A program made the position numbers and the translations under genes. A stretch of DNA of 64,000 nucleotides from Rhizobium sp. 11515TR (GTDB lineage: Bacteria; Pseudomonadota; Alphaproteobacteria; Rhizobiales; Rhizobiaceae), in NCBI RefSeq assembly GCF_002277895.1, contig NZ_CP023000.1, positions 930,001-994,000 on the forward strand, written 5' to 3'. Positions 34,794 to 43,401 of this stretch are shown piece after piece. Positions within the stretch are counted from its first letter, which is position 1. Every line of letters begins with the position of its first letter. Under the pieces are notes generated by a model, which saw nothing but the letters and a program-made list of their open reading frames with translations, searched no databases and was not told the origin of the DNA.

Positions 34794-36077
34794 ATGACAT
34801 TCATGAAGGGGAATTTTCAGAAATTTGCTACCGTTTGCATCATTGCCCTGACAGCGGGCATGGCGCAGGCCGCCGACAAGCCGCTGGCCGGCATCACTCT
34901 CAATTTGGCATCCATGAACGACCAATTTTCGGCCGTGCTGGCGCAGATCGCGCCCGAGTTCAAGGAAGCGACCGGCGCAGAGATCAAGGTCGACATCATG
35001 GATTATGGCTCTCTGCTGACGAAGACGACCGCCGATTTCGTCGCCCACACCGCCGGTTATGACCTGATCACCATGGACATCGTCTGGGCAGGGCAGTTCG
35101 CCGCCAACGGCTATACGATCGATCTCAACGACTTGATGAAGCGCGATGCCAAAGAGCTCGATGCCGCCGACATTTATCCCAAGCTCACGGAAGCGCTCGG
35201 CAACTACAAGGGCAAGCAGGTCGCCTATCCCTTTGCCGGCTACGCCAACGTTCTCGCCTATCGCAAGGATCTCTTCGATGCCGCCGGCCTGAAGGCTCCG
35301 GAAACGATGGAAGATCTGGTTGCCGCCGCCTACAAGCTGACCGACCCGGCCAAGAAGCAATACGGCTTTGTCGCCAACGGCCAGAAAGGTCCGGCGGTCG
35401 CTCAGGACTGGATGCAATATAACGCCGAAATGGGCGGCGCAATCCTCGACAAGGACGGCAAGCCAGCGCTCAATTCCGAAGCCAATATCAAGAGCCTGAC
35501 TGTTTATCGCGATCTCTTCAAGAAGGCAGCCCCTCCCGGTGCCGCCGACTATGATTGGGGTGGCCGCGAGGAAAGCTTCCGGCAGGGGATTGCCGCCACG
35601 ATGCAGACTTGGTCTGTCGGCGCCCCCGGCTATTACGATCCGAAGACGTCGAAGGTGGTCGGCAAGGTCGATGTCGCGCTCGCCCCACGCGGCAAGGGTT
35701 TACCGAAGATCTACGGAATCGGCGGCTGGGGCCTGGCCATCAATGCCGATGCGAAGGACAAGCAGAAAGAAGCCGCCTGGACCTTCATCAAGTGGGTCAC
35801 AAGCCCAAAGATCCAGAAGGAGATGAACATGCTCGGCGCGGGCAGCTATATCCGCAAGAGCACGGTTACGGACAAGGAGCTGAACGCCAAGTATCCGTTC
35901 CTGCCTGTCCTCAACGAAGTCTTCGAGAACGGCGACGGCGACTATCGCCCGCGCATTCCGGAATATCCGGAAATCCAGGATATCCTGGGCACGGCAGTCA
36001 ACTCCGTCCTCGTTGGTACGGTCGAGCCCAAGGCCGCGCTTGACGCGGCGCAGGAAGCCGCCGCCAAGCTGTTCTAA
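34794..36077 (+). CDS. ABC transporter substrate-binding protein, family 1 (sugar type)
   Basis: 427 residues from the ATG at 34794 (GGAG 8 nt upstream). Sec signal peptide FATVCIIALTAGMAQAAD. The mature protein has family-1 features: GITLNLASMNDQF, YPFAGYANVLAYRKDLFDAAG and a C-terminal helical lobe (AWTFIKWVTSPKIQKEMN). A strong terminator-like hairpin follows before the permease genes, as often seen when the binding protein is needed in excess. The matching ATPase is probably 43402-44565. Ligand unknown; the family takes sugars, polyols and glycosides. Confidence 0.92.
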   Translation: MTFMKGNFQKFATVCIIALTAGMAQAADKPLAGITLNLASMNDQFSAVLAQIAPEFKEATGAEIKVDIMDYGSLLTKTTADFVAHTAGYDLITMDIVWAGQFAANGYTIDLNDLMKRDAKELDAADIYPKLTEALGNYKGKQVAYPFAGYANVLAYRKDLFDAAGLKAPETMEDLVAAAYKLTDPAKKQYGFVANGQKGPAVAQDWMQYNAEMGGAILDKDGKPALNSEANIKSLTVYRDLFKKAAPPGAADYDWGGREESFRQGIAATMQTWSVGAPGYYDPKTSKVVGKVDVALAPRGKGLPKIYGIGGWGLAINADAKDKQKEAAWTFIKWVTSPKIQKEMNMLGAGSYIRKSTVTDKELNAKYPFLPVLNEVFENGDGDYRPRIPEYPEIQDILGTAVNSVLVGTVEPKAALDAAQEAAAKLF

Positions 36078-36081
36078 GAAC

Positions 36082-36123
36082 AGGCCCGCTTCACGAAAGA
36101 CCGTGACGCGGGCCTTTCATTTT
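36082..36123 (+). terminator. Terminator/attenuator after the binding-protein gene
   Basis: Stem AGGCCCGC/GCGGGCCT (82-89 with 108-115) extended by TCACG/CGTGA around an AAAGAC loop and followed by TTTCATTTT. A good intrinsic terminator that would leave some read-through to the permeases at 36234. Confidence 0.8.
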
Positions 36124-36233
36124 CGAGGGCGATGATCGGGCCGGCTTTGGCGGCACGCTGAAGGCAAGATTCCGTTTGCGCACCGGCCCGTTTTCCTCTC
36201 AGATCGAAACGCGAAGCAATCGGCCATTCGGTG

Positions 36234-37193
36234 ATGACGAATTACGCGATGAACCTGACCCGCTCCGTTGAAAGCAAGGCGGCCACGGGCTTCTCCCCCG
36301 TCCCTTTTGCCACGCGGCGAAAATTCTTCCTGCTTGCCATGGCGCTTCCCGCCGTCGCCTACGTGATCGCGCTCGGCGTCTTCCCGCTCGTGAAGGGCAT
36401 GTGGTACAGCCTCTACGAATACAACCTCCTGAAACCGGCGCGGACGCATTTCGTCGGCATCGACAATTACATCAACCTGCTGGCAGACGCCGATTTTCGC
36501 GGCGCCATCGCCAATACGGTGATCTTCACCGTCTTTTCCGTCGCCATCGAGCTCGTCTTCGGCTTTGTCATCGCGCTGGCACTCTGGCGCGACGACCGGT
36601 TCAATCGCGTCTGCCTGACATTGATCCTTGTTCCCGTCACCATCACGCCGCTGGTCGTCGGCCTCATCTTCAAGGGCTTGCTGCTCGCCGACTACGGCAT
36701 GGTCGGCTATTATCTTGCCCAATGGGGCATCACCGATCCGCGCGGCCTCTTCGCCACACCATCGACTGCGCTGGCCACGCTCATCTTCATCGACATCTGG
36801 GAATGGACGCCGCTCGTCGCGCTCATTCTGCTGGCCGGCCTGAAGGCGCTGCCCGGCGATCTTCTGGAAGCCGCCGCCGTCGACGGAGCAACCGCCTGGC
36901 GCACTTTCCGCTCCATCACCTTGCCGCTCATGCTCCCGGCCGTCATGCTGGCGCTGACGCTGCGCACCATCGACGCCTTTCGCGTCTTTGACAGCGTGTT
37001 CGTGACAACCGGTGGCGGACCGGGCAATTCCACCAACACGCTCATGGTCTATGCGGTGAAGGAGGGCCTGAGCTTCTTCAATATCGGCAAGGCATCGGCG
37101 ATTTCCAATATCGCGCTTCTCTGTGTGGCGATCATCGCCATCTGCTTCATCCTCATGATCCGCCATTTCGACAAGAAGGCCAACGGCCGATGA
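36234..37193 (+). CDS. ABC sugar-type permease, MalF family
   Basis: 319 residues with six expected helices. The first is FFLLAMALPAVAYVIALGVFPLVK. The family loop around VGIDNYINLLADADFRGAIANT and the EAA loop EAAAVDGATAWRTFRSITLPLMLP are clear. The exact start is uncertain (GTG 36231, ATG 36234 or ATG 36249; none has a strong ribosome site). Its stop overlaps the MalG-type gene by ATGA. Confidence 0.91.
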   Translation: MTNYAMNLTRSVESKAATGFSPVPFATRRKFFLLAMALPAVAYVIALGVFPLVKGMWYSLYEYNLLKPARTHFVGIDNYINLLADADFRGAIANTVIFTVFSVAIELVFGFVIALALWRDDRFNRVCLTLILVPVTITPLVVGLIFKGLLLADYGMVGYYLAQWGITDPRGLFATPSTALATLIFIDIWEWTPLVALILLAGLKALPGDLLEAAAVDGATAWRTFRSITLPLMLPAVMLALTLRTIDAFRVFDSVFVTTGGGPGNSTNTLMVYAVKEGLSFFNIGKASAISNIALLCVAIIAICFILMIRHFDKKANGR

Positions 37194-38011
37194 CGCGACG
37201 CTCCATGGTCTTTGATACGGCACGCCGCGGCTTCCTGCTGCTGACCCTCGTCTTCTTCCTGCTGCCCTTCCTGTGGCTCGCCATGACCGCCTACAAGCCG
37301 TCGAACGCGATCTTCTCCATTCCGCCACATCTCCTCTTCACGCCGACACTGGACCAGTTCCGCAATGCGCTGCGCATCTTCGATGTCGGCAGCCTCATCA
37401 TTTCCAGTCTCCTGATTGCTGGCGGCTCGATGCTGCTTTCGCTGATACTCGGCGTTCCCGCCGGCTATGCGCTCGCCCGCTCGACACATCCTGCCGCCAT
37501 GGGCGTTGCCTATTTCTTCATGACGATCCGCATGGTCCCCGCTGTCGCGGCGCTTATCCCTTTCTATCTGCTCATGCGCGATATCGGCCTCATCGGCAGC
37601 TGGTTCAGCGTCGTCCTGATCAATTGTGTGCTCAATACCGCCTTCGTGAGCTGGATGATGTATTCCTACTTCCGTAGCCTGCCGAAGGAGCTGGAAGAAG
37701 CGGCGCTGACGGATGGCTGCCGGCAGTTCGGCGCCTTCTGGAAAGTATCTTTGCCTGCGGTGCGTTCCGGCATCATCGCCTCCGCGCTTTTCTGCGTGCT
37801 CTTCTCGTGGAACGACTTCCTCTTCGCCATGTTCCTGACGCGGCTCGATTCCAAGCCGATCTCGGTGGCGTTGCTTTCGGCCTACGGCACAAAGGACATC
37901 ACCTGGGGGACGCTCGGGGCGTTGGCGCATTTCTCGACCGTGCCAATCGTGCTCATCGTCCTCGTCCTCAACCGCTATTTCGTGCAGGGACTGACCAAAG
38001 GCATCAACTGA
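37190..38011 (+). CDS. ABC sugar-type permease, MalG family
   Basis: 273 residues. First helix FLLLTLVFFLLPFLWLAMTAY, then the KPSNAIFSIPPHLLF loop and the EAA motif EEAALTDGCRQFGAFWKVSLPAVRSG. Partner of the MalF-type permease. Last gene of the plus-strand unit, followed by a terminator at 38034-38064 that also faces the opposing operon. Confidence 0.92.
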   Translation: MTRRSMVFDTARRGFLLLTLVFFLLPFLWLAMTAYKPSNAIFSIPPHLLFTPTLDQFRNALRIFDVGSLIISSLLIAGGSMLLSLILGVPAGYALARSTHPAAMGVAYFFMTIRMVPAVAALIPFYLLMRDIGLIGSWFSVVLINCVLNTAFVSWMMYSYFRSLPKELEEAALTDGCRQFGAFWKVSLPAVRSGIIASALFCVLFSWNDFLFAMFLTRLDSKPISVALLSAYGTKDITWGTLGALAHFSTVPIVLIVLVLNRYFVQGLTKGIN

Positions 38012-38033
38012 GCGGACAAACGCCGACGATTAA

Positions 38034-38064
38034 AAAGGCGGGCACCTCGCGGGGCCGCCTTTTG
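38034..38064. terminator. Bidirectional terminator between converging operons
   Basis: AAAGGCGG (38034-38041) pairs with CCGCCTTT (38055-38062), with A-rich sequence before and TTTT after, so it can work on both strands. It lies between the permease operon (plus) and the allophanate hydrolase operon (minus). Confidence 0.75.
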
Positions 38065-38148
38065 GCATTTCGAGCAAGACAAACAAAACGTGCGGAGCGC
38101 TTCAGGCGATTTCGTTTTCACCGGAAACGCTCCCCGCGAGAACCTTTC

Positions 38149-39987
38149 TCAGGCCGCTTTCGAAGCCAGATAATTCTTCCAGCCGGCATGCGCGGTAATG
38201 TCGATCGCGCCGTTCAGCGCCACGGTCTCGCAAAGGAAGCCGGATACCTGACGGCCGCTCTCAAGCGCGACCTTACCGATCCCCAGCGGTTGCGGAATGC
38301 GCTCGACGAAATCGGCAAAGCCTGCAAGCGGCAGTGACCAGATCTCGACCTCGATGCCCGGCCCCTTGGCGTTCGGATCGCGAACGAGACCGGGCTTGGC
38401 CGGTGTCGTGCCGGTAAGCGCATAAAGCCGATAATCGCCTGTCGTGCGGGTATGGCCACGGAATACGCCGCCGCGCTCCGTCAGTTCATGATTGAGCGGC
38501 ATGCCGGACAGATGTGCGCCGACAACGGCAATCTCGCGGTGACCGGCCGGAATTTCCGTTGGCGCGCCATAGGCCGGATAGGGATTGAGGTTCATGCCGA
38601 GCCCGATGCCGGCGCGACGATGGAATTCGGCCGCGATCGCCGCCGCTTTCGCTTCCGCCATGCCGGGAGCGAGGAAGGTGACACCCGAGGGCAGCCCGTC
38701 GGCGCGGAAACCGTTCGGCACGGCGATCCCGCAAAGTCCCATCAGATTGACGAAATTGGTATAGATGCCGAGGCGCGCATTGAGCGCGATCGGATCGGCG
38801 AGAATCTCGCTTTTGCGATAGATCGTCGGCGTCGTCGGCACCAGAAGCACTTCGATGTCGTCCCAGATCGGGCGTGTCGCGCATTTCAACTCGGCGATGC
38901 GGTGAATGGCGCGGAACGTATCAACGGATGAATATCGCCCGCTGTTTTCGAGGATCTTCTTTGTCACCGGATGGATCGCGTCGCCATGCTGGGCCAGCAC
39001 CTTGTCGAGGCTGAGCGCGCGCTCCGAAATCCACGGGCCCTCGTAGAGAATACGCTGGGTTTCTTCGAATGCGACGAAATCGACCTCGACCGCCACGCCG
39101 CCCATGGCATCCAGCCGCTTGACGGCTTCCTGGAACAGCCGCTCCGCCTCGCTGTCGCCGAAGAAGCGAAGCGAAGCACCTGCCGGAATGCCGAAGCGGA
39201 ACTTCGGCGGGACCGGCCGCATGTCGAGCGCGACATGATCGGCCTCGGGCTTGGAAAAGGGATAGGTCGGATCGTAGCCGGTGATGATGCGCATGACCGC
39301 CATGCCATCCTCCACCGTCAGCGCGAAGACGGATACGGTCTCGATCGTCTTCACGCAGCCGCCGCCCGATACGCAGGCATTGCTGACAATGCCTGGCGTC
39401 GGCTTGATCCCGACGATATTGTTGAATCCGGCCGGCACGCGGCCGGAGCCCGCAGCGTCATTGGCGATCGAGAAGCTGGAAAGCCCGGCCGCCACCGAAA
39501 CGCCAGAACCGGAACTGGAACCGCCGGAAATATAATCATCGTTGAACACCGACGAACATGCACCATACGGCGTGCGCATGCCGACAAGGCCGATGCCGAA
39601 CTGGTCCATGTTGGTCTTGCCGATCAGGATCGCGCCATTGTCGAAAAGGCGCGTCACGGCCTGACCGGTGCTTTCGGCGATATAGGCCCCCTCTTTCAGC
39701 GCATTGGTCGTCGGCAGGCCGATAACGTCGTTGCAATCCTTGATCGAAAAAGGAATCCCCCAGAGAGGACGGCCGTCATAGCCGGCATCCTCCAACTCCG
39801 CGGCCGCCTTCAGTGCATCGGCGCGGGAGACGAGATAGATCCAAACATGGTCGTCACCCCGCGCCTCGATCCGGTCATAAATCGCGTTGACGACCGTGGA
39901 AGGCTTGAGCTGACCGGACACATAGGCAGCGGTTAGCGTATGGAAGTCGAGGCTGCCGGTCTCGGCCGGCCAGTGAAAATCAGACAT
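38149..39987 (-). CDS. atzF: Allophanate hydrolase
   Basis: 612 residues, the usual full length with an N-terminal amidase domain and the C-terminal domain of AtzF-type enzymes. The amidase triad is visible as K83 (PFSIKDCND), S157 (SGGSSSGSG) and S181 (DAAGSGRVPA), with the same spacing as described for AtzF. It hydrolyses allophanate to CO2 and ammonia in the cytosol. The ATG at 39987 has AGAGGA upstream; the much longer open frame is a shadow. Last gene of a seven-gene minus-strand operon that also encodes a BiuH-like hydrolase, which would supply allophanate from biuret or a related ureide. Confidence 0.9.
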   Translation of the reverse strand: MSDFHWPAETGSLDFHTLTAAYVSGQLKPSTVVNAIYDRIEARGDDHVWIYLVSRADALKAAAELEDAGYDGRPLWGIPFSIKDCNDVIGLPTTNALKEGAYIAESTGQAVTRLFDNGAILIGKTNMDQFGIGLVGMRTPYGACSSVFNDDYISGGSSSGSGVSVAAGLSSFSIANDAAGSGRVPAGFNNIVGIKPTPGIVSNACVSGGGCVKTIETVSVFALTVEDGMAVMRIITGYDPTYPFSKPEADHVALDMRPVPPKFRFGIPAGASLRFFGDSEAERLFQEAVKRLDAMGGVAVEVDFVAFEETQRILYEGPWISERALSLDKVLAQHGDAIHPVTKKILENSGRYSSVDTFRAIHRIAELKCATRPIWDDIEVLLVPTTPTIYRKSEILADPIALNARLGIYTNFVNLMGLCGIAVPNGFRADGLPSGVTFLAPGMAEAKAAAIAAEFHRRAGIGLGMNLNPYPAYGAPTEIPAGHREIAVVGAHLSGMPLNHELTERGGVFRGHTRTTGDYRLYALTGTTPAKPGLVRDPNAKGPGIEVEIWSLPLAGFADFVERIPQPLGIGKVALESGRQVSGFLCETVALNGAIDITAHAGWKNYLASKAA

Positions 39988-39998
39988 GTCGATCCTCT

Positions 39999-40631
39999 TC
40001 AGGTCGGGATGGGCGCCCTCAGCGCCGAGAACAGTTGATCCGAGCGCGCCACGGTGCCGAAAAGCCCGTTGCCGAAGACGGTGATGCGCAATTGCCCGGC
40101 ATGGCGGGCATCCGTCGTTCCCTTGCACGCATCGGAAACGGTGATGCATTCGAAGCCCATGTCGTTGGCAGCACGCTGGGTCGCGTGCAGCAGGCCCTCG
40201 GTTGGAACACCCGCCAGCACCAGATTGCGGATGCCGCGCCGCCGCAACCAGGCTTCGAGCCCGGTCGAATGGAAGGCATTGTCGCCCGGATGGTCGAAGA
40301 TCGAAGCCTCCACCTGCAGGCCGAGCGTGTCGGAAAGCTGCCATTCCGACGTCCCGGGCGCAAAGACGGGATCGCCCATGGCGGCGCGGCGGGCAGCAAC
40401 CGGGGAAAGTGCCTCGCTGCGGCCGCGCCGGCTCGCAATCACCGGCAGGCCGGCGTCCCGGGCGCATGCGATCAGCTTTGCCGCGACAGCGGCCTCCGGC
40501 TCCGCACAGAGTGCCGCGATCGTACCGTTCTGGAACCCCAGAATGAGAAGCGCGCTGTCGGCAGCGCTCCATTGCCCGTCGAAGGGCCAGGAATACGGGG
40601 CGGCGGCAACGCCGGGGAAGTTGTCAGCCAT
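39999..40631 (-). CDS. Isochorismatase-fold protein lacking catalytic residues
   Basis: 210 residues clearly related to the BiuH-like protein encoded just upstream, with an N-terminal PYSWPFDG segment like that of biuret hydrolases. All three catalytic positions of the cysteine-hydrolase family are changed: the Asp of IDMQ is Gly (LILGFQNG, about G32), the Lys of DKPG is His (about H114), and the Cys of SDCC is Leu (AGVPTEGLLHAT, about L147). The fold elements remain intact, so it is a likely pseudoenzyme: a structural, regulatory or substrate-channel partner. It overlaps the BiuH-like gene by 8 nt and sits 11 nt before the allophanate hydrolase gene. Confidence 0.85.
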   Translation of the reverse strand: MADNFPGVAAAPYSWPFDGQWSAADSALLILGFQNGTIAALCAEPEAAVAAKLIACARDAGLPVIASRRGRSEALSPVAARRAAMGDPVFAPGTSEWQLSDTLGLQVEASIFDHPGDNAFHSTGLEAWLRRRGIRNLVLAGVPTEGLLHATQRAANDMGFECITVSDACKGTTDARHAGQLRITVFGNGLFGTVARSDQLFSALRAPIPT

Positions 40632-41295
40632 GAAGCGCCTCCACGGCGGCGCGGAAACCCACGAGATCGGACACCGTCCCCCAGCGCCCGCCGAAGGCTT
40701 TCAAGATATCCATCATCGCTTCGTGATTGGCCGTTTCGACCGCTGCCGTGCAGTCCTCGAGAGTGACGCATTCATAACCGCGCTCGAAGCCGTCGCGGAA
40801 GGTCGATTGCACGCAGCAATCGGAGGTGACGCCGATGACGATGAGATGGGTGATGCCTTGAGCCGCCAGCCGCGCATCGAAATCGGTCGCGTGGAAACTC
40901 GACTTGCCCGGCTTGTCGATCACCGCTTCGTCAGCGAGCGGCGCAAGCTCCGGAACGATTTCGAAGCCGGGTTCGCCGCGCACGAGGATGCGCCCGGAAG
41001 CACCTTCATCGCCGATGCCGAGCCCATGGATGCGGGTACGCCATTGCTTGTTGGCCGGCAGGTCCGACAGGTCCGGCTTATGGCCTTCTCGGGTATGGAA
41101 GACGGCAAGGCCCGCAGCCCGCGCGATTGTGAGGGCCTCGGCAACGGCCGGTATGACGGAGCGCGTATTGCTGACATCCTCGCCCAATTGATCGACCCAC
41201 CCGCCCGGCGCGCAGAAATCGACCTGCATGTCAATCACGACGAGCGCCGCCTTAGCGGCGCGTTCAGGCGGATTACAGGGCCAGAAATTCATCAT
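40624..41295 (-). CDS. Cysteine hydrolase of the isochorismatase family, BiuH-like
   Basis: 223 residues. The catalytic triad is present as D22 (LVVIDMQVDFC), K128 (VIDKPGKSSFHATD) and C161 (IGVTSDCCVQST). Long stretches follow the pattern of rhizobial biuret amidohydrolase: HTREGHKPDLSDLPANK, GIGDEGASGRILVRGEPG and ERGYECVTLEDC. Biuret hydrolase converts biuret to allophanate and ammonia, fitting the allophanate hydrolase two genes on. It is coupled by ATGA to the HAD gene upstream. A relative acting on another ureide is also possible given the sugar genes in the operon. Confidence 0.85.
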   Translation of the reverse strand: MMNFWPCNPPERAAKAALVVIDMQVDFCAPGGWVDQLGEDVSNTRSVIPAVAEALTIARAAGLAVFHTREGHKPDLSDLPANKQWRTRIHGLGIGDEGASGRILVRGEPGFEIVPELAPLADEAVIDKPGKSSFHATDFDARLAAQGITHLIVIGVTSDCCVQSTFRDGFERGYECVTLEDCTAAVETANHEAMMDILKAFGGRWGTVSDLVGFRAAVEALHG

Positions 41296-41903
41296 GCGCG
41301 AAGCCTCCGCTCCTCAACGAGGTCGAGGATCGCCGAGAAGTCGGTGAAATCCGCGCCATAGCGCAGCACCGGCATGCCCGCCGCCCGCGCCGAGGCCGCG
41401 CCAACGACACTATCTTCGACGGCCAGCACGTGCGAAGCGTCAAGGCCAAGACGCGCGCAGGCAAGCCGATAGGGCTCGGGATCAGGCTTGCCGTGCATCA
41501 CATCCTCGCGCCCGATCGCAAAGGCCATCGCGCGGTCGAGCCCCATAGCCTTAAGGTTGGCCTCGACGATGCGGCGAGAGGAGTTGGAAACCGCGCATTG
41601 AACAAGCCCGGCTCTGGCAAGCGTGAGCACCGTCTCCGGCGCGCCCGCGATCGGCTGCAATTCGGCGGTCCGCTCGATATAGGCCTCGACAATCTCGGAG
41701 ATCCAAGTCTCGGGGCCAAGTCCGGGCGGATAGAGCGGTGCGAGCACCGTCCAGACATCACTCATTGCCACCCCGATGAAACGCGTATCATCGGCGGCAA
41801 TGTTGACGCCATAGCGATCCGAAACGGCCATCAGCGCCTTGTGGTGAACCGGTTCGCTGTCGATCAGCGTCCCGTCGACATCCCAGGCGATTGCCTTGAT
41901 CAT
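41292..41903 (-). CDS. HAD family hydrolase (phosphatase/phosphoglucomutase-like)
   Basis: 203 residues with the HAD motifs: nucleophile loop WDVDGTLIDSE, motif II SNSSRR, the lysine loop MHGKPDPEPY and the acidic VLAVEDSVVGAASARAAGM. It probably removes phosphate from a sugar or polyol phosphate. The ATG at 41903 overlaps the kinase stop by ATGA; its stop overlaps the BiuH-like start. Close coupling to an FGGY kinase suggests proofreading or processing of the phosphorylated product. Confidence 0.88.
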   Translation of the reverse strand: MIKAIAWDVDGTLIDSEPVHHKALMAVSDRYGVNIAADDTRFIGVAMSDVWTVLAPLYPPGLGPETWISEIVEAYIERTAELQPIAGAPETVLTLARAGLVQCAVSNSSRRIVEANLKAMGLDRAMAFAIGREDVMHGKPDPEPYRLACARLGLDASHVLAVEDSVVGAASARAAGMPVLRYGADFTDFSAILDLVEERRLRA

Positions 41904-43387
41904 GGCTGGTCTCCACGCGCGAAGAAGGGTTTCAGCGACCGGTAGAGATCGCGATAGTCGGCATAGATCCGGTCGCCGGCGGCAACGCCTTCGGGCGAAG
42001 GCTGCAGCACGGCGCCAAAACGCACGGAGACCGCGACATCCTCCCATGCCGCCACGCCTGATCCGGCCGCCGCTACCCAGGCCGCACCAATCGACGAGCC
42101 GAAGGCGTCGGACAGGACGTGGATCGGCTGGCCGCAAATATCGGCGACGATCTGCATCCAGATGCGGCTTCGGCTTCCCCCGTCGGAGGCGATCAGGCGC
42201 GTCGCGGGGCGTCCCGTTTCCGCAAGCACATCGAGATGATGGCGGAAGCCGCAGGCAATCGCCTCCAGCACCGCGCGCCAGATATGGCCGCGCGTGTGAC
42301 CGAGACTGAGGCCCGTGATCGTACCGCGCGCCAGCGGGTCATGAATCGGCGTCTTCTCGCCCAGAAAATAGGGCAGCGCGCGTACGCCGTCCGCGCCGGC
42401 AGGCACGGCCGCCGCTTCCTGGTCGAGCTGCCTTAAAACATCGTCGCTTTCCGAGCCGCCGATGAGGGCGGCAAGCCATCTGAGAAGCGAACCGGAAGAG
42501 GCCATGCAGCCGTTCGGCGCATAAAGGCCGGGAACGAGATGGTAATCGAGGAAAAGCCGGCGGTCGGGCTCCGGCTTCCCGGCAATGGCGATGATGTCGC
42601 CTGCCCCACCAAATTTCAGGAGGACATCGCCGGCCTGCGTCAGGCCGGCCGCTAGCGCGGAGGCGATATGGTCGGCGGCTCCGCCGAAGACGGGCAGGCC
42701 TTCCGGCAGGCCGGTTAGTTCCGCCGCTTCCCCCGTCACCGCACCGATGACCTCATGCGAGGCGACCAGCGCCGGCAGGACGCCGGAGCGAAGCCCCGAC
42801 AGCGCCACCAGGTCGTCCGCAATCCGATGATCGTCAAGATCGATGAAGCCTGCTTCGAGCGCCCAGTTGCGCTCGACCGTCAGGCGCCCGGTCAGGTGCA
42901 TGTTGATGAAATCATAAGAGCCGAGGACATGGGCGATCCGGCCATAGACATCCGGCTCATGCGCCCTCAGCCATTGCAGTTTCGGGGCGACCAATTGTTG
43001 TGTCAGGCCCTGACCGGTGCGGCTGAGGAAGCGCGCCTCGTCCAAAGCCGCTTTCATGGTTTCGACTTCCGCCCCGCAACGCGCATCGCTCTGCTGGATG
43101 CTCGCACGCAGCACGCGGCGCTCGCGATCGAGCAGCGCCACCGCCGGCAGCATTCCGGTGACGCAGACGCCGGCGAGTTCACATCCCTGAGGTAAGCGCG
43201 AGATCATCTCCCGCACCACGACCTGCGTGTTCGCCCACCATTGCCCGGGGTCGGCCTCGGCAAAGCCAGGATGCGGCGAGGACAAGCGCGAGGGACGCGA
43301 GGCCGAGGCCAGCGGTTCGCCGGTCTCCGACATCGCTACCGCGATCGTCGAGGTCGTGCCGATATCGATGCCGATGAACACGGGCAT
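41900..43387 (-). CDS. FGGY family carbohydrate kinase
   Basis: 495 residues from the ATG at 43387 (MPVFIGIDIGTTSTIAV); an upstream TTG at 43405 is a poorer start. ATP-binding phosphate loops (FIGIDIGTT, LLKFGGAGD) and the second FGGY signature region (IASDGGSRSRIWMQIVADICGQPI) are present. The family phosphorylates xylulose, polyols or related sugars. It follows the MalK-type gene by 14 nt and overlaps the HAD gene. Specificity cannot be assigned. Confidence 0.9.
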   Translation of the reverse strand: MPVFIGIDIGTTSTIAVAMSETGEPLASASRPSRLSSPHPGFAEADPGQWWANTQVVVREMISRLPQGCELAGVCVTGMLPAVALLDRERRVLRASIQQSDARCGAEVETMKAALDEARFLSRTGQGLTQQLVAPKLQWLRAHEPDVYGRIAHVLGSYDFINMHLTGRLTVERNWALEAGFIDLDDHRIADDLVALSGLRSGVLPALVASHEVIGAVTGEAAELTGLPEGLPVFGGAADHIASALAAGLTQAGDVLLKFGGAGDIIAIAGKPEPDRRLFLDYHLVPGLYAPNGCMASSGSLLRWLAALIGGSESDDVLRQLDQEAAAVPAGADGVRALPYFLGEKTPIHDPLARGTITGLSLGHTRGHIWRAVLEAIACGFRHHLDVLAETGRPATRLIASDGGSRSRIWMQIVADICGQPIHVLSDAFGSSIGAAWVAAAGSGVAAWEDVAVSVRFGAVLQPSPEGVAAGDRIYADYRDLYRSLKPFFARGDQP

Positions 43388-43401
43388 GGCGAAAGAACCT
43401 T

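Noticed and set aside
36117..37930. Long minus-strand frames opposite the MalF/MalG genes
   Set aside because: Charged, low-complexity shadows of GC-rich membrane-protein genes with no domain and no start context.
39988..40572. N-terminal extension of allophanate hydrolase to about 807 aa
   Set aside because: It is antiphase to the dead isochorismatase gene on the same strand; the ATG at 39987 gives the normal AtzF length and has a ribosome site.
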